Source: Zygnema cylindricum
Lineage: Eukaryota > Streptophyta > Zygnematophyceae > Zygnematales > Zygnemataceae
Assembly (NCBI GenBank): GCA_037447655.1
Contig: JBBHKE010000691.1
Location: 41,467 to 105,466 of the forward strand
Length of the DNA stretch: 64,000 bases
Direction: 5' to 3'
Under the pieces are notes generated by a model. The model had not been told where the DNA came from. It made no database searches and worked only from the letters and a program-made list of their open reading frames with translations. The position numbers were made by a program, and so were the translations under genes. Of the stretch, positions 1-10,549 are shown in pieces (the stretch's first letter is position 1; every line of letters starts with the position of its first letter).

Positions 1-86
1 TATATAAATGGCTCTCCCCCTCTCTCTCTCCCTCTCTCCCTCTCTCCCTCTCTTTCTCTCTCCCTCCACTTTTTTGTCTATGGCAG
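1..86. repeat. CT-rich microsatellite in a probable intron end
   Basis: A CTCTCC-type pyrimidine repeat is followed by a T-rich stretch and an AG at 85-86. This looks like a long polypyrimidine tract with a splice acceptor for the exon that starts at 87. The open reading frame continues through it, giving Leu/Ser/Pro repeats, but that part is unlikely to be translated because the conserved protein similarity begins only after the AG. Confidence 0.55.
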
Positions 87-812
87 TTCGTGCCTGCCCT
101 GCTCCCGGGCAAGAGTTTCCTGAAGAACTCAAAAACGACAAAAAAACTTTAGAGTGGAATCGAAACCGCCAAAATGAAATTGCAAAAGAGCTGACCAATA
201 AATGGGGCGGACTCTATTTGGATGTGGATGAAGCTGTCGAAAAGAGGAATGAAACAAGTATTTTTTTGAATTATAATGGGGGTAGATCACAAAACTGCAT
301 TAATTTATGCCATCCGGGACCTTTAGATTCTTGGGTAAATATATTATATAATACGCTATTAGCGGCTCTACCTTCTGTTGAAATGAAAAATGAATTTGAA
401 TCAGACGTGACAGAAAGTAACCTCTATATACCCTCCAAATTGGGAAGAATTACTGTGGAAAGTTTGACTAGAAAAGCGCCAAAAGAAGCTCCAGTTTTGA
501 AAATTCCGATCCCGGGTTCAAAAATTCGCACTCGTAGCGAATTAGAAAATGTAAACCCGACGTTTAATTGCCTAGGGAAAGAGGGAAAATGGGTATATAA
601 TTTGAAACCTCGACTTTTATCGTGGACTCGAGAGCCATTCAAGGAAATACAACCTTGTGACGTTCGTCACACAGAAAAAGGAGGAGTATTTGGTTTGGAA
701 GCGGATGAAATCGCTATTAAAGGGGGTAATTGGAGTGTAAGGGAAGACTTAAAATGGGATTGGGAAACACCGACTTGCCCGATGGAGAATTTTCTAGGGA
801 GAAATTTTGCCA
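87..812 (+). CDS. Exon of a TBL-like PMR5N/PC-esterase protein (end of one esterase domain plus start of the next)
   Basis: The family (PC-esterase, Trichome Birefringence-Like) acts as polysaccharide O-acetyltransferases or esterases in the Golgi. The first third of the exon matches the C-terminal end of the domain: NEIAKELTNKWGGLYLDVDE, then a Cys-rich block NCINLCHPGPLDSW, equivalent to the family's D-C-x-H-W-C-L-P-G-x-x-D-x-W. The last third matches the start of a PMR5N domain: a GKWVYN block, then LKWDWETPTCPMENF, equivalent to L-K-W-R-W-Q-P-x-x-C-x-L-P-R-F. The exon therefore joins two domains in tandem, esterase end first. The aspartate and histidine of the catalytic D-x-x-H are both asparagine (NCIN), so the first domain is probably inactive. 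A good donor (CA/GTGAGT) lies at 812/813 and an acceptor at 85-86. The next exon, with the GDS motif, was not found. The start codon lies outside the window. Confidence 0.7.
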
Positions 813-2371
813 GTGAGTTTGTTTCCCCTCTTGTTAATGGGTTTCTATGAGGTTTTAACCACTTAACAACAGTTAATTAAGCTAACATTTTTATCTCGGC
901 TGGAAATGGTTATCCTTTAACAGGAAAAACGAAACGACTTTAAGAAAAACAAAACAAAACAAAACAATAGAAAAGACACTTTTCGAATCAACGTTGGTAT
1001 GAGGAAATTTTCAAAGGATATCAAAAGACGTCAATTTTTTAAGGCTTACAACCACAAAATTAGGGTAGCATTAAACATAGTGAGCTTAGAAATTTGGGGC
1101 CCAAGGAAATCCAGAATACCACAACGGATTTTGATGGAAATCGCCATTTTTGTGTACTGTTTTCACATTTTTCTTCATAGTTCTCCTAAGATTTGTTGTC
1201 TCACGAACTTGTCTACAATTTAGAAAATGTAAAATTGGCCCATGTTCTTCGGATCTTTTGAAAGATGTTTTTGATTTTTTTGTACCTTTCACCACAATTA
1301 GTGTGGTCTCTGTTGTTTTAGTAAATTTTAAGCTTCTTTTGCTACTCTTCCAAGGTGAATTAGCCGAATAATAGGAAATATAGACATAGAATACCGACGA
1401 GTTTTACCAAAATTACAGTGGAATTTAGCAATGATCACACAATTTTGAACTTGCAACAACTCACAGTATATGGTGAATTGGAAAATGTGCTATTGTCGTA
1501 GTTTATATATTAAATTAATGTACAATTTTTTCAAGGAGCTTCTGTGACAACTCGCGTGAGTGAAAAATGCTTTGTTTTTTTTTTTTAACCTTTTGTTTAC
1601 CATTTTTCAAAGCATTTGAAATTGGGATGAGTTTCAACGATAAAGTTATAGAATGTGCGATTTAGATCGTGGCATAATTTTCGTCGAAAGTTCTAAAAGG
1701 TTTTGAGAAGTAGAGAAATGAGTGAGGAATAGGAAATGTAGCGAAGAAAAACATAGATAGGAAAATGAAAATTTAGATAGAAAACATAGAGGAATTGTGG
1801 GATTGAGTCATTTTATAAGATTTACAATACCACATTTTGTCAAAATTTGCTTTTCGTTGTGGTAAAGAATACACAACGATAAGTTAAGTTAGGATATTAG
1901 TTAGGATATTTATTCTCAATTTTGAAATGCACGCGATATTTAGTTTTATAAGCCCTTATTGTTATCACTTAATTTATCACTACAATATATGATGTTGAAT
2001 GTCTGAAATCGGTGGGAAAATGTGGGAAATTTTCTAGAAAGGGCATAAAATCTTGTATTTAGTTGATGAGAAATTTCAAAATTGATGAAGGATTTACCAA
2101 CTCTAACATTGTTGTTGTTCAAAGTCCAGATTAAATTTGACATTTGGGATGGAATTTGAAAAATGTTATAAACACCATTAACATTGTTGGGTTCCATTAA
2201 TAGGTAAAATGTGTATCTCTTTGAAGAGTCTAAGAAATCATAACATGCGTAATTCAGTTTGTGAAAAATTAAAAATTGTGGTTATTTTGGTTTTTTTTTT
2301 CTCTGTAAGAATATCACTGTTACCTTATGTCTTGACATTTGAAACTAGTTTTTCTCTTCAAATCCCTTTGA
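813..2371. other. No gene recognised; probably intron or intergenic
   Basis: AT-rich sequence beginning with a splice donor (GTGAGT at 813). The open frames are short and carry no family motif. I looked for a GDS-type esterase exon that would continue the upstream gene and saw none. Confidence 0.5.
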
Positions 2372-2584
2372 AAGTGTTTCCTTATTAGTGTTAATATTTT
2401 TTCGCCACGAAAAACATTTTGTCTCCGTGCACACTTTGTCTGATTGTTAATCCGACTGTTGCGATTGAAAGGCAAAATGCTCATCTTCCGATTGGCTGTC
2501 ACCAATCGAAAATAGGACAGGTGTGCACGGAGAAAAATGATTTAGTGGCGATAAGGAACTTAATATTAATAACGATACACGGTG
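2372..2584. mobile_element. MITE-like element, same family as 22596-22818
   Basis: The left part has CTTATTAGTGTTAATATTTTTTCG. An inner inverted pair reads CTCCGTGCACAC and GTGTGCACGGAG. The right end is TTAATAACGATACACGGTG. The whole arrangement recurs near 22.6 kb with the same inner pair and a similar end (ACACGGTG followed by TA). No transposase is present. The left terminus is degraded, so the boundary is approximate. Confidence 0.5.
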
Positions 2585-3164
2585 CCCCTTATCTTTCACT
2601 AAATGTAAATGTTGTTAGTATTGCTATTCCATTTCCTTCGTTGACTCATGATTAGATGTCGATTTTGGTCTCCAGATTCTAGAAGAATCTTTCTCCTTGA
2701 ACAATATTCAACTGAGATAAGCGGCTTTATTAACTTTCAATATTTTTTTCCTACGTATACGCTAATTTTCTGGTCGAAGCTATGTATTCATAGCTTTGAA
2801 GAGAAATTGGCATATTCGTTTGCAAGCCCTAGTCGTGAACGAATGTGAAAGGACTTAAATCATTCGCTAAGATAACATTTTAATTTATATTTTCAATTGA
2901 GCAATATTTATGATAGTCGGTACAAACATATTTGGTCAGTTTAACCAATCTTTGAAATCTTCTTTAAAATTAAAGCAGAATCATAATCATAGTAGAATGT
3001 TACAGCGTACTGACATAATAATAACAATAAAATTCTTTCAAATCAAATCCATCCACACATCCAATCCCGACAGCACCTCTACTCCGTCGTTTTGTGATTA
3101 CGGGTCTGATTTCATCCTTCAATACGTGACATCACCTTAACTCCGTCAACGCCGACGGATCTTA
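2585..3164. other. No gene recognised
   Basis: AT-rich spacer with short open frames only and no motif or repeat structure that I can name. It ends with the TTA duplication of the next element. Confidence 0.5.
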
Positions 3165-4093
3165 GGGAACGTCCCCATGTGTTAAAGTATCTACTTTTCT
3201 CTGTCTTTTTGCCCTAAAATTCAGTGAACTTTGACAAAAACTTTAGCCGTACAATAAAATCATGTTTACCAAAGTACAGTGAACGTCAATTCATACTTTG
3301 GATGTACGGCGTGTTTGTCGTCATGTGAACGCATTTTGGCGTTTTCCCCTTTTCAACCCCCGGGCAAGAGAATCCAGCCCAGAAAAAAACTTCATCCAAA
3401 ATCACCTCGAGGGGGTGATTTTAGTTAAAGTACCGCCCAAACAGCGAATGAAAAACGACCCACGCGCGCGCCACACGAGAGCGTTTTTTATTGGAATGGG
3501 GAGTCCTCGCTATTTTTCTCCGTGGCCGTCACGCGCATGTACAGAAAAAAATTTGCAGGGGTCTCGGACCTCGACTTTCATTCATGGGTCCTTTGGATGA
3601 TTTTTCGCCGTCGTCGCCTCTCCCCTCTCCCTCTCACACTATCGCTTTTATCTCACACTTTTTAGAACGAGACACGACAATATTGATATAAAATGAAAGA
3701 TCTTTGAAAAATATTTGTTTTGACAATTTTTAGGTTTTTTCAAACAGCAAGTTGAATGAGAAAAGTAGAAAAAAACGAAATCTGGAAACCATGGCGTAAA
3801 GTTCTTGAATCAGTGACGACGACTTTGTCACAAATGTCACCAAACCCTAACCATCTACAATTTCACAAAAATCTAGACGTCTACAACCGTCGCTGTTTTT
3901 GTTGGCGTCACTAATCGTCAGAAGTTTCGTAGTCGGCTTCAATCGTCACAAGTTGTACCCACGTCTACAACTGTCACATGTCAAAGTTCCGATTTCATTT
4001 TCGCACATTGGGACGCTCTTCAAAGTAGTACAGGAAATCTTCACTACAGTCCAAAATACTTTATCAAAGTACCGATTACATGGGGACGTACCC
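3165..4093. mobile_element. PIF/Harbinger-like non-autonomous element (TTA duplication)
   Basis: The termini are inverted: GGGAACGTCCCCATGTG on the left and ACATGGGGACGTACCC on the right, flanked on both sides by TTA (3162-3164 and 4094-4096). Three-base TTA duplications and G-rich termini fit the PIF/Harbinger superfamily. No transposase reading frame is seen, so it is a non-autonomous copy. The part at about 3.8-4.05 kb has an inverted counterpart at 7.54-7.85 kb. A second member with the same ends lies at 4776-5553. Confidence 0.65.
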
Positions 4094-4309
4094 TTACTTC
4101 ATCCTTCACTACGCGACAAAACATCTACTCCGTTGCTATGCGCCCTATGGATCTTACGTCGTCCTTGAATATTGTGGTCTTTGTTGGAATATTGTGCGAA
4201 TAGTCGGATTTTCTCAATCCTTCAAAGTGTTGTTTGTCTCATGGTGTGTCCTCATGTAACCGAAACTTAGACTTGCTACTTTGATTTTTATTGAAGATTC
4301 TCCGTGGTA
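4094..4309. other. Remnant related to the foldback at 20.6-21.9 kb
   Basis: Around 4232-4305 the sequence CATGTAACCGAAACTTAG, a TGCTACTTTG block and GAAGATTCTCCGT closely match the loop and the start of the right arm of the large foldback near 21.25 kb. It is a fragment of the same element family and ends exactly where the TA-flanked element begins. Confidence 0.5.
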
Positions 4310-4775
4310 CACCGTGAATCGCTATTAGCGTAATGAAATAGATAGCGTAATGAAACAATTGGAGTTATTTACGCTAATTGGGAATTTCAGTTTTTTCCAA
4401 AAAACTTTTATTCTAATTAATCACTAACTCTAATTTGTAAAGGGAATTGATCATGATAGTGATTGTTTTGGTTGCGCACGGTCACTTACGTCACATTGTC
4501 AAAAATTGTACGTTTGAATTACATATTGGTACAAATAAAGTACCGTTGAGTAAAATTTTGACGGTCAATCGGTTGAACAACTTTGACTTTCAAAATATTG
4601 TTTGAACCGCTTAAAATTTTGCCGCGCTTGAGGACGTCGACCGTCATAATAAAACTAGCAATTCACACGGCCGGCGAACGTTTACGGTAACAAAACTGCG
4701 GCAACCACATGTAAATAAAATGGTTGCAGACAGTCACTTTTTGTCTATACGTGAGCTCCACGGTGAGAGCACTTA

Positions 4776-5553
4776 GGGTGTGTCCCCATGTACTTGTGAC
4801 TTAGCGAGCTTACTTTGTATTTTAGCGCGGATCCGCCGGACACGGTTTTCAAGTGTCCCTATGTTTGTAAGGACGAAATCGTACCTTACGCTCGTGACGA
4901 TTGTATACGTCGACAATACCTGTGACGGCTGTCAACGTCTTCAATATATGGTTGCACGTTATTTTTTGGAATTGCTTGTGACGTCGCATGTCTTACCGTG
5001 ACATTGTAGACGTACCGCCTTCCAGCCTGTGTCGTTTCACGGTTGAAGACGATGCGCTTTGCCTTTGCGTCTCCTATCCGGTCAACGTGAAATGGCATCA
5101 AAATTTGAAGACCCCTGCAAAAAAAAAATCCGTACTCGACGAAAACGGACAAAACCAAACAAATTGTGTTCTTTTCTTCGTCATATTAGAAGGCAAACGG
5201 ATAAAACATAGCGAATTCTGTAATTTTCTTTGTCCTTGGAAATCGTATGAAAATTTTCGAAAATTACGGCACGTGCGAATATATGTTCCTATTTGTTCAT
5301 CGAAAATACCTAGTTTTAAAACACATCACGCATGTGTTTTAAACGTAAGGTTGAAGATGACGTTTTTTGTCGTGGAAGTAGGTCGAAAAACACAAGACAA
5401 CAAATTTTCGTACATCCTAAGTACGAGGATGACGCAAATTGTACTCTACAAATTTGCGATTCTTTCGTACGGTTGCAACTTAGGCAGTACGGCGCTAAGT
5501 TTTACAGGAAAAAGACAAAAAAAACCCTTACTTATGCACATGGGGACATACCC
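4776..5553. mobile_element. PIF/Harbinger-like element nested in the foldback arm
   Basis: The termini are GGGTGTGTCCCCATGT and its inverse ACATGGGGACATACCC, with TTA at 4773-4775 and 5554-5556. The other arm of the host foldback, near 6.79 kb, keeps the uninterrupted site (inverse of GAGAGCACTTAGCGC). That confirms both the boundaries and the TTA duplication. No transposase is encoded; the open frames inside have no recognisable motif. Confidence 0.75.
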
Positions 5554-5911
5554 TTAGTCGCAAAATTGAAATTTAATCGTATAAGAGTTACATTGAACTT
5601 AGACGCAAAATGAAACGAAACTTCTTAGACTAAAGTACTATAAGTCTTGTACGGAAATATTAAACCACACGAAACAAAATAAACTTTGTGCACTAAAAAA
5701 AAACGAACAGGCGTAAAAATATCAATTGAAATTAAATGAAAAAAATCCGCGTCGTCACGCGCGACGAAATCGTGCCACACTATCTACGATTCAACAGTCT
5801 TACATTGACAGCAAAATTTCGTTTCGTGCGTTTTAATATTTTCGTACAAAACTTAGAGTAGTTCAGTTTAGTTTAAAGTGGTTTCGTTTCAATTTGCGTA
5901 TAAGTTCAATG

Positions 5912-6756
5912 TGTTGATTTTAGAAAGCTTTAGTCCTCTCTATGCCTCAACTGTGAGGGAGAGAGAGCTGTTCAGGACTTAGTTTATTTTTTTTGAGTTC
6001 GGTTCAGTACTTACCAAAATTAGTGTGACAGTGAAGTTGGGAGTTCACGGTTTATTCACACTTGGGACACGCGTCGTCAATTGAGAGAAATGCGTGAGTA
6101 TGTCTTCCGTGGACGTACGGAAATTCGGCAGGACCACGGGACTTCGTGAAGTCACATCTACGGTGCCAAATCCTCTAATCAGACGGCTGACAGCCACCGC
6201 CAACAAATACTAACTCGGCATGACTAGATTACTATCACTTTAGGTTCTCTGAACGTCGATGTAAATATTTGGTAGAACAGAATTTTGTCCGTAGTGAATT
6301 AGTTGTTTAGTGTTGAGGATGTGGTTTATGACATACCTTTATTACACAGGTATACTCACAGTATTTGCAGTGTTAGAATGTTAGATGTACGGCTGGAATG
6401 CCTCCGTACAGCTTAGTGTAGTTTCAGTATATAGAAGTAGGACTTAGTGAATTTGAGTTATTAGGAACAAATGATATGAAAACTGTACACTCAGTTTTAG
6501 GAAAATTCACATCTGAATATCTCACATATTTGTGAGCAGAATTAAGTGAAATTTTATGTGTATGTTCCTTTGTATGATATCTACATTGTGGTAGATTTTT
6601 AGGACTATTGTGTCTCTGTGTTGAAAGTTATTGTCTGTCAAAGTTGCTGTTTTGCCATTGGTATTTGTGGAAGCTTCCTCTCTTGTTTTGTTCTACAATG
6701 ACTACTACTGCTGCTTCTTCTTCATCTTCAGTACCAGCAGTTGTCTCAGAACAACA
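5912..6756 (+). mobile_element. Solo copia LTR (TSD CAATG)
   Basis: It starts TGTTGATTTTAGAAAGC, close to the start of copia B's LTR, and ends in AACAACA. It is flanked by the 5-bp duplication CAATG (5907-5911 and 6757-6761). Near its 3' end an ATG at 6699 opens a frame reading MTTTAASSSSSVPAVV and then SEQQ, ending at the LTR boundary. This matches the LTR-internal gag start seen in the other copia copies. It is the product of LTR-LTR recombination inside the foldback arm. Confidence 0.8.
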
Positions 6757-7524
6757 CAATGTAACGCTTAGACGATTAAATTTCAATATTGCGCTAAGTG
6801 CTCTCACCGTGGAGCTCACGTAAAGACAAAAAGTGACTGTCTGCAACCATTTTATTTACATGTGGTCGCCGCATTTTTTTTACCGTAAACGTTCGCCAGC
6901 CGTGTGAATTACTAATTTTATTATGACGGTCGACGTCCGCAAGCGCGGAAAAATTTTAAGCGGTTGAAACAATATTTTGAAAGTGAAAGTTCTCCAACCG
7001 ATTGACCGACAAAATTTTACTCAATGGTACTTTATCTGTACCAAATTGTACTTCAAACGTACAATTTTTGACAAAGAGACGTAATTGACTGTGCGCAACC
7101 AAAACTGTCACTGTCATGATCAATTCCCTTTACAAATTGCTTTGTAAAAATTTTCGGCGCATAATATACCCACACTAAAATATGTGCATGTACGAAATTG
7201 TTCAAATCGTATGCCGTCGTGTTTTTTTGACATCTGCGTATGCCGGAAAATATTTACGCAATTACATGTTGGCGCGACTACGGGACATCGTCAATATTTT
7301 TTCTGTACTTTTCTACTCGAAAAAGTACAAAATAGTACGACTATGACAGTCCGTATACCACCCTATTTAAAATGGCACCATATAAGAGTTATGAACCCGA
7401 TTTAATGGGGTACCTAAAATAACGTTTAGAAACATTTAGAATCATTAATTCTATTTGAGAATTTGATGAAAAAAATAGGGTACCTCAATTAGAGTCATGA
7501 ACGCTAATAGCGATTCACAGTGTA

Positions 7525-7958
7525 CTTTTCAGAGTGTTCGTGTGTTTGAAAACGAAATCGTCACTTTAAACTGTGCCGGTTGTAGACGTGTGTGCCGGTT
7601 GTTTTGGGTTGTAGACGTGGGTACAATTTGTGACGATTGTAGACGACTACAAAACTCGCGACAATTGTTGACGTTTACAATATAGTGACGGGTTGTAAAC
7701 GTCTACATTAGTTTTTTTGTGACGTTGTCGATGTCTAAGGTTTTGTGACATTTAGACGTCACGCTCACTCGTGACAGCATCGACGTCACTAATCGCGCGA
7801 CTTACAACCATGGTTTTTCGATTTTGTCTTTTCTTATTTTCTCACTCTGTCTACCATCAACTACGCCGAAAGATAGTCAAATTAAATATTTTTTAGGGTT
7901 CTTTCATTTCATACCATTTTCGTCGTGTTTCATTCCAAGAATTGTGAGATTCAAGCGG
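7525..7958. repeat. Inverted counterpart of about 3.77-4.05 kb
   Basis: Blocks such as GTTGTAGACGTGGGTACAA, GAAAACGAAATCGTCAC and ACCATGGTTTTTCGATTT are inverted relatives of the sequence in the Harbinger-like element at 3.77-4.05 kb. The copy is diverged. No coding content is recognised. Confidence 0.45.
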
Positions 7959-7960
7959 TA

Positions 7961-8175
7961 CACCGCCAATCGCTATTAGCCTTGTGTACGCTAATTCCGT
8001 CCCGTTTTTTTTTTATTATTCTCAAATAGAATTATCCATACTATTTAAAAAAAGTCCTAATTCCTAATTAGAGTAAACGATATATTGGAAAATTTCCAAA
8101 TTCCCAATTAGCGTAATCCACACTAATTATTTGTATACGCTAAAAAAACTTCTACACTAATAGCGATTGGCATTG
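7961..8175. mobile_element. TA-flanked MITE, short member of the foldback family
   Basis: The left end is CACCGCCAATCGCTATTAG and the right end is CTAATAGCGATTGGCATTG, with TA at 7959-7960 and 8176-8177. It is about 215 bp and AT-rich with no reading frame. The TIR is nearly the same as that of the 529-bp copy at 21902-22430 and close to that of the 3.2-kb foldback. Confidence 0.7.
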
Positions 8176-8177
8176 TA

Positions 8178-8639
8178 GTATGAGAAGGAGAGGGAGAGGA
8201 AGTCGGGGATTTCGCTTTTGCGAAATGACATCCTTTGCCAAAGACCTCTGCACGGGAAAAAGTCCGTACAGATTCAAAACGGATAACTGAAAAGTCCGTA
8301 CGGGTTGCAAAAGGAAAAATTTTCTTTTTGTGTGTACTCCGCATTTTGCAAAAATATTTTAAAATTTTACAGCACGTGCAAAAATATAATCCTTTCTGTG
8401 TTCAACAGTTACTTGAAAGAAAATTGACTTGCGAGTTGTTTTCAGGTAAAGTTTCAAAATGAGTTGGAATGACGTAGCAATGGGTTGAAAAGAGCAAGAC
8501 AACAAGCTATAGTACATTTTAAATTTCAATATAACGCAAATTGTACTATGGTTTTTTGTACGGTAGAAGATTTTCTCGTTGCAGTCTTGGTTTTGAATGA
8601 CAAAGACAAGAAACAACGCTTATTTTAACGCATGGGAAC
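8178..8639. other. No gene; diverged relative of the 4776-5553 element
   Basis: Scattered similarity, such as CAAGACAACAA, ACGCAAATTGTACT and a CATGGG end near 8630, resembles the right half of the Harbinger-like element at 4776-5553. It is degraded and has no coding content. Confidence 0.35.
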
Positions 8640-9770
8640 TTTTAATATTTGAGTATTTTCTAAGTCTTTATTAAGATAGAAAAAGAGCAGAGGCAATGTG
8701 CCTCTAACTCCCTTTTCCAAGCCCCCACACTTGTTATAGTCACTAAAGGTTGGAAAGGGAGCTAGAGCCATGGCTACCTAAGCTCCCTAGAGAGACAAGT
8801 GTAGATAAATGGTACGTTTACTAAAATGGATATTGACGGACACATGATTTGATCGTGGAACCTGCCATCCGTCAATATTCCGATAGCCGGTAGCTTTATT
8901 AGTTTAGCCTAGGGCTAGTACTAGCATATGAGGGGTTTGATAAATACTTAAATAGTTACACGTAGACTAGTTCATTTAACGGAAAATATAAACGTAGTGC
9001 ATAGATACAGTTATACATAGTATAGAGTACAGTTTTATGTATTGTACGAAACGGATACCGCGCATTTGTTTCGACTGCGAAACAAATATGCGCGTCTAGC
9101 TTTTCAACGGCTAGATATATAGCCGGATTTGATCGAAAGGCCACGATAGACGCCGCGATCGCGGAATATGTACTTTTGGCATTTTATGGTCATCGCCACG
9201 TCAAGTGACACGTTGCACTTCAACATTGGATTGCGGCGACTCCGGAGATTACGCGAACAAATACGGACATGACATGTGTCGACATTTCGGCCATATCGTA
9301 CGATGGCCGTACAGAAAGTACGACGACACCTGTACTTTTCTGTAAGACAAAATAAAGTGATTGGTGCCGTATGTCAGTAGATAGAGTCTTAGAGAGAGAT
9401 AGGATTTAGAATATTTCTGGTAGGTAGCCGCCTCTCCCAGAGGGCATCTTGTATAAAAGGAAAACTTTGGCCAGCCATAACTATCAATTTAGTCGACCAT
9501 TTTAAGTGATTCTTTTTGTTGCGCACTCAAGGGAGTCTAGGCTACACAAGGGTGTAGTCGGTTATAGTTTTTGCCTGTCAAGGTGGCAGCATTTTTAAGG
9601 GAAAGCCAGAGCACACAGAAAGTCTTATTTCAAAGGGGTTAAGCTGTAATGGGGTTTTGATTGTGCAGGGGTCAATCATTTGGGTTTATATATACTTGGA
9701 GTCGGCACTATCTAGATTAGCTTCTTTAGACCTGCGAATTCTGTGTGGCAATGGAACCCATAGTATTACA
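8640..9770 (+). repeat. 5' LTR of copia A
   Basis: It runs from a mutated TG (now TT) at 8640 to ...TATTACA at 9770. A TATAAA-like box at 9453 and the LTR-internal ATG at 9751 are visible. It aligns with the 3' LTR throughout, with moderate divergence. Confidence 0.75.
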
Positions 9771-10440
9771 GGTTATGGGCCCACCATCTAGGGTGCCTAT
9801 GTTTGATGGAACAGACTTCACTTATTGGGAGTTCACGATGGAGGGATTGCTTTTTGAAAAGCACTTATGGGGAATAGTTTCGGGACAAATGAAGTGTCCG
9901 CCACCGGACTTTAGAGGAACTCACTATGGTGAATCATCTGGGGCTTTCCAGAAAACCAACCAGAGTAAGGATGCAACGGAAGGTGAAGGGAAAATCATTA
10001 CCATGGAAGGGGGAAAAGGGGAGAAGGATAAAGGGACACTGATGGTGAGGGGAGCTAGGCTCTTGGCTACGGTTCCACTTGTGGGGGTTGTAACCGAACC
10101 AAAAACTGAAGAAAATGACACAAAAATTTGGGAATATAAACACACTATAGCAAAACATCTCATACTTAGATATGTGTCTAAGTCCATAGCTATCACTCTT
10201 TTAAATCTAACCAAGTCTTCGGAAATTTGGGAAACACTAATTCAGATTTATAAGAGTAAGATTATACAGAGGCACCAGTTAGTAAAACAGGAAATCAAGG
10301 CCTATGTTTATAAAGGTGGTAGCATGATAGAGTTTTGCAATGATATTGCTGCGTTATATGCTGAGCTTGCTAGCGAGGGATATGTAGAATCTGAGGAGAG
10401 AAAGATTAATACACTAATCATGAAACTCCTAGATAAGTAG
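9751..10440 (+). CDS. Gag of copia A, starting inside the LTR
   Basis: The frame opens with ATG at 9751, 20 bases inside the LTR end, and reads MEPIVLQVMGPPSRVP across the primer site. The pattern MFDGTDFTYWEFTMEGLLF is the usual copia Gag start (FDGxNFxxW). A helical region of the UBN2/retrotran-gag type follows (WETLIQIYKSKIIQRHQLVK, and about 45 residues further YVESEERKINTLIMKLLDK). It ends at a TAG. An acidic/Lys-rich linker (about 9.92-10.07 kb) is longer than usual. I chose the LTR ATG because the frame is open and the same arrangement occurs in the other copies. Confidence 0.7.
   Translation: MEPIVLQVMGPPSRVPMFDGTDFTYWEFTMEGLLFEKHLWGIVSGQMKCPPPDFRGTHYGESSGAFQKTNQSKDATEGEGKIITMEGGKGEKDKGTLMVRGARLLATVPLVGVVTEPKTEENDTKIWEYKHTIAKHLILRYVSKSIAITLLNLTKSSEIWETLIQIYKSKIIQRHQLVKQEIKAYVYKGGSMIEFCNDIAALYAELASEGYVESEERKINTLIMKLLDK
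9771..9782 (+). promoter_or_regulatory. Primer-binding site GGTTATGGGCCC of copia A
   Basis: It follows the LTR end (TTACA) directly. It is the reverse complement of GGGCCCATAACC, the anticodon stem-loop of eukaryotic initiator tRNA-Met. This matches the half-tRNA type of priming known for Drosophila copia and yeast Ty5. The same motif follows the LTRs of copia B, D and F. Confidence 0.75.
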
Positions 10441-10549
10441 GAATACATCATTTACCGTGTGCAAGGAATGGATAGCTCTACATAGAATTGGAGCATTACC
10501 ATGGGGATAATTCTTGTGAGGGAAAGCACTTTGGAACTTCGAAGGGGAA

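Larger units (their letters stand above)
4310..7522. mobile_element. Large TA-flanked foldback element carrying two nested insertions
   Basis: The ends are CACCGTGAATCGCTATTAG and its inverted partner CTAATAGCGATTCACAGTG, with TA on both sides (4308-4309 and 7523-7524). The arms are long: the left arm runs to about 5.69 kb and the right arm starts at about 5.82 kb, with matching blocks throughout (for example GAGCTCCACGGTGAGAGCAC at about 4.75 kb, its inverse at about 6.8 kb). The left arm is interrupted by the element at 4776-5553 and the right arm by a solo LTR at 5912-6756. Without these it would be about 1.6 kb. Smaller relatives lie at 7961-8175 and 21902-22430. A TA duplication suggests a Tc1/mariner-type mobilising transposase; none is encoded here. 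Confidence 0.7.
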
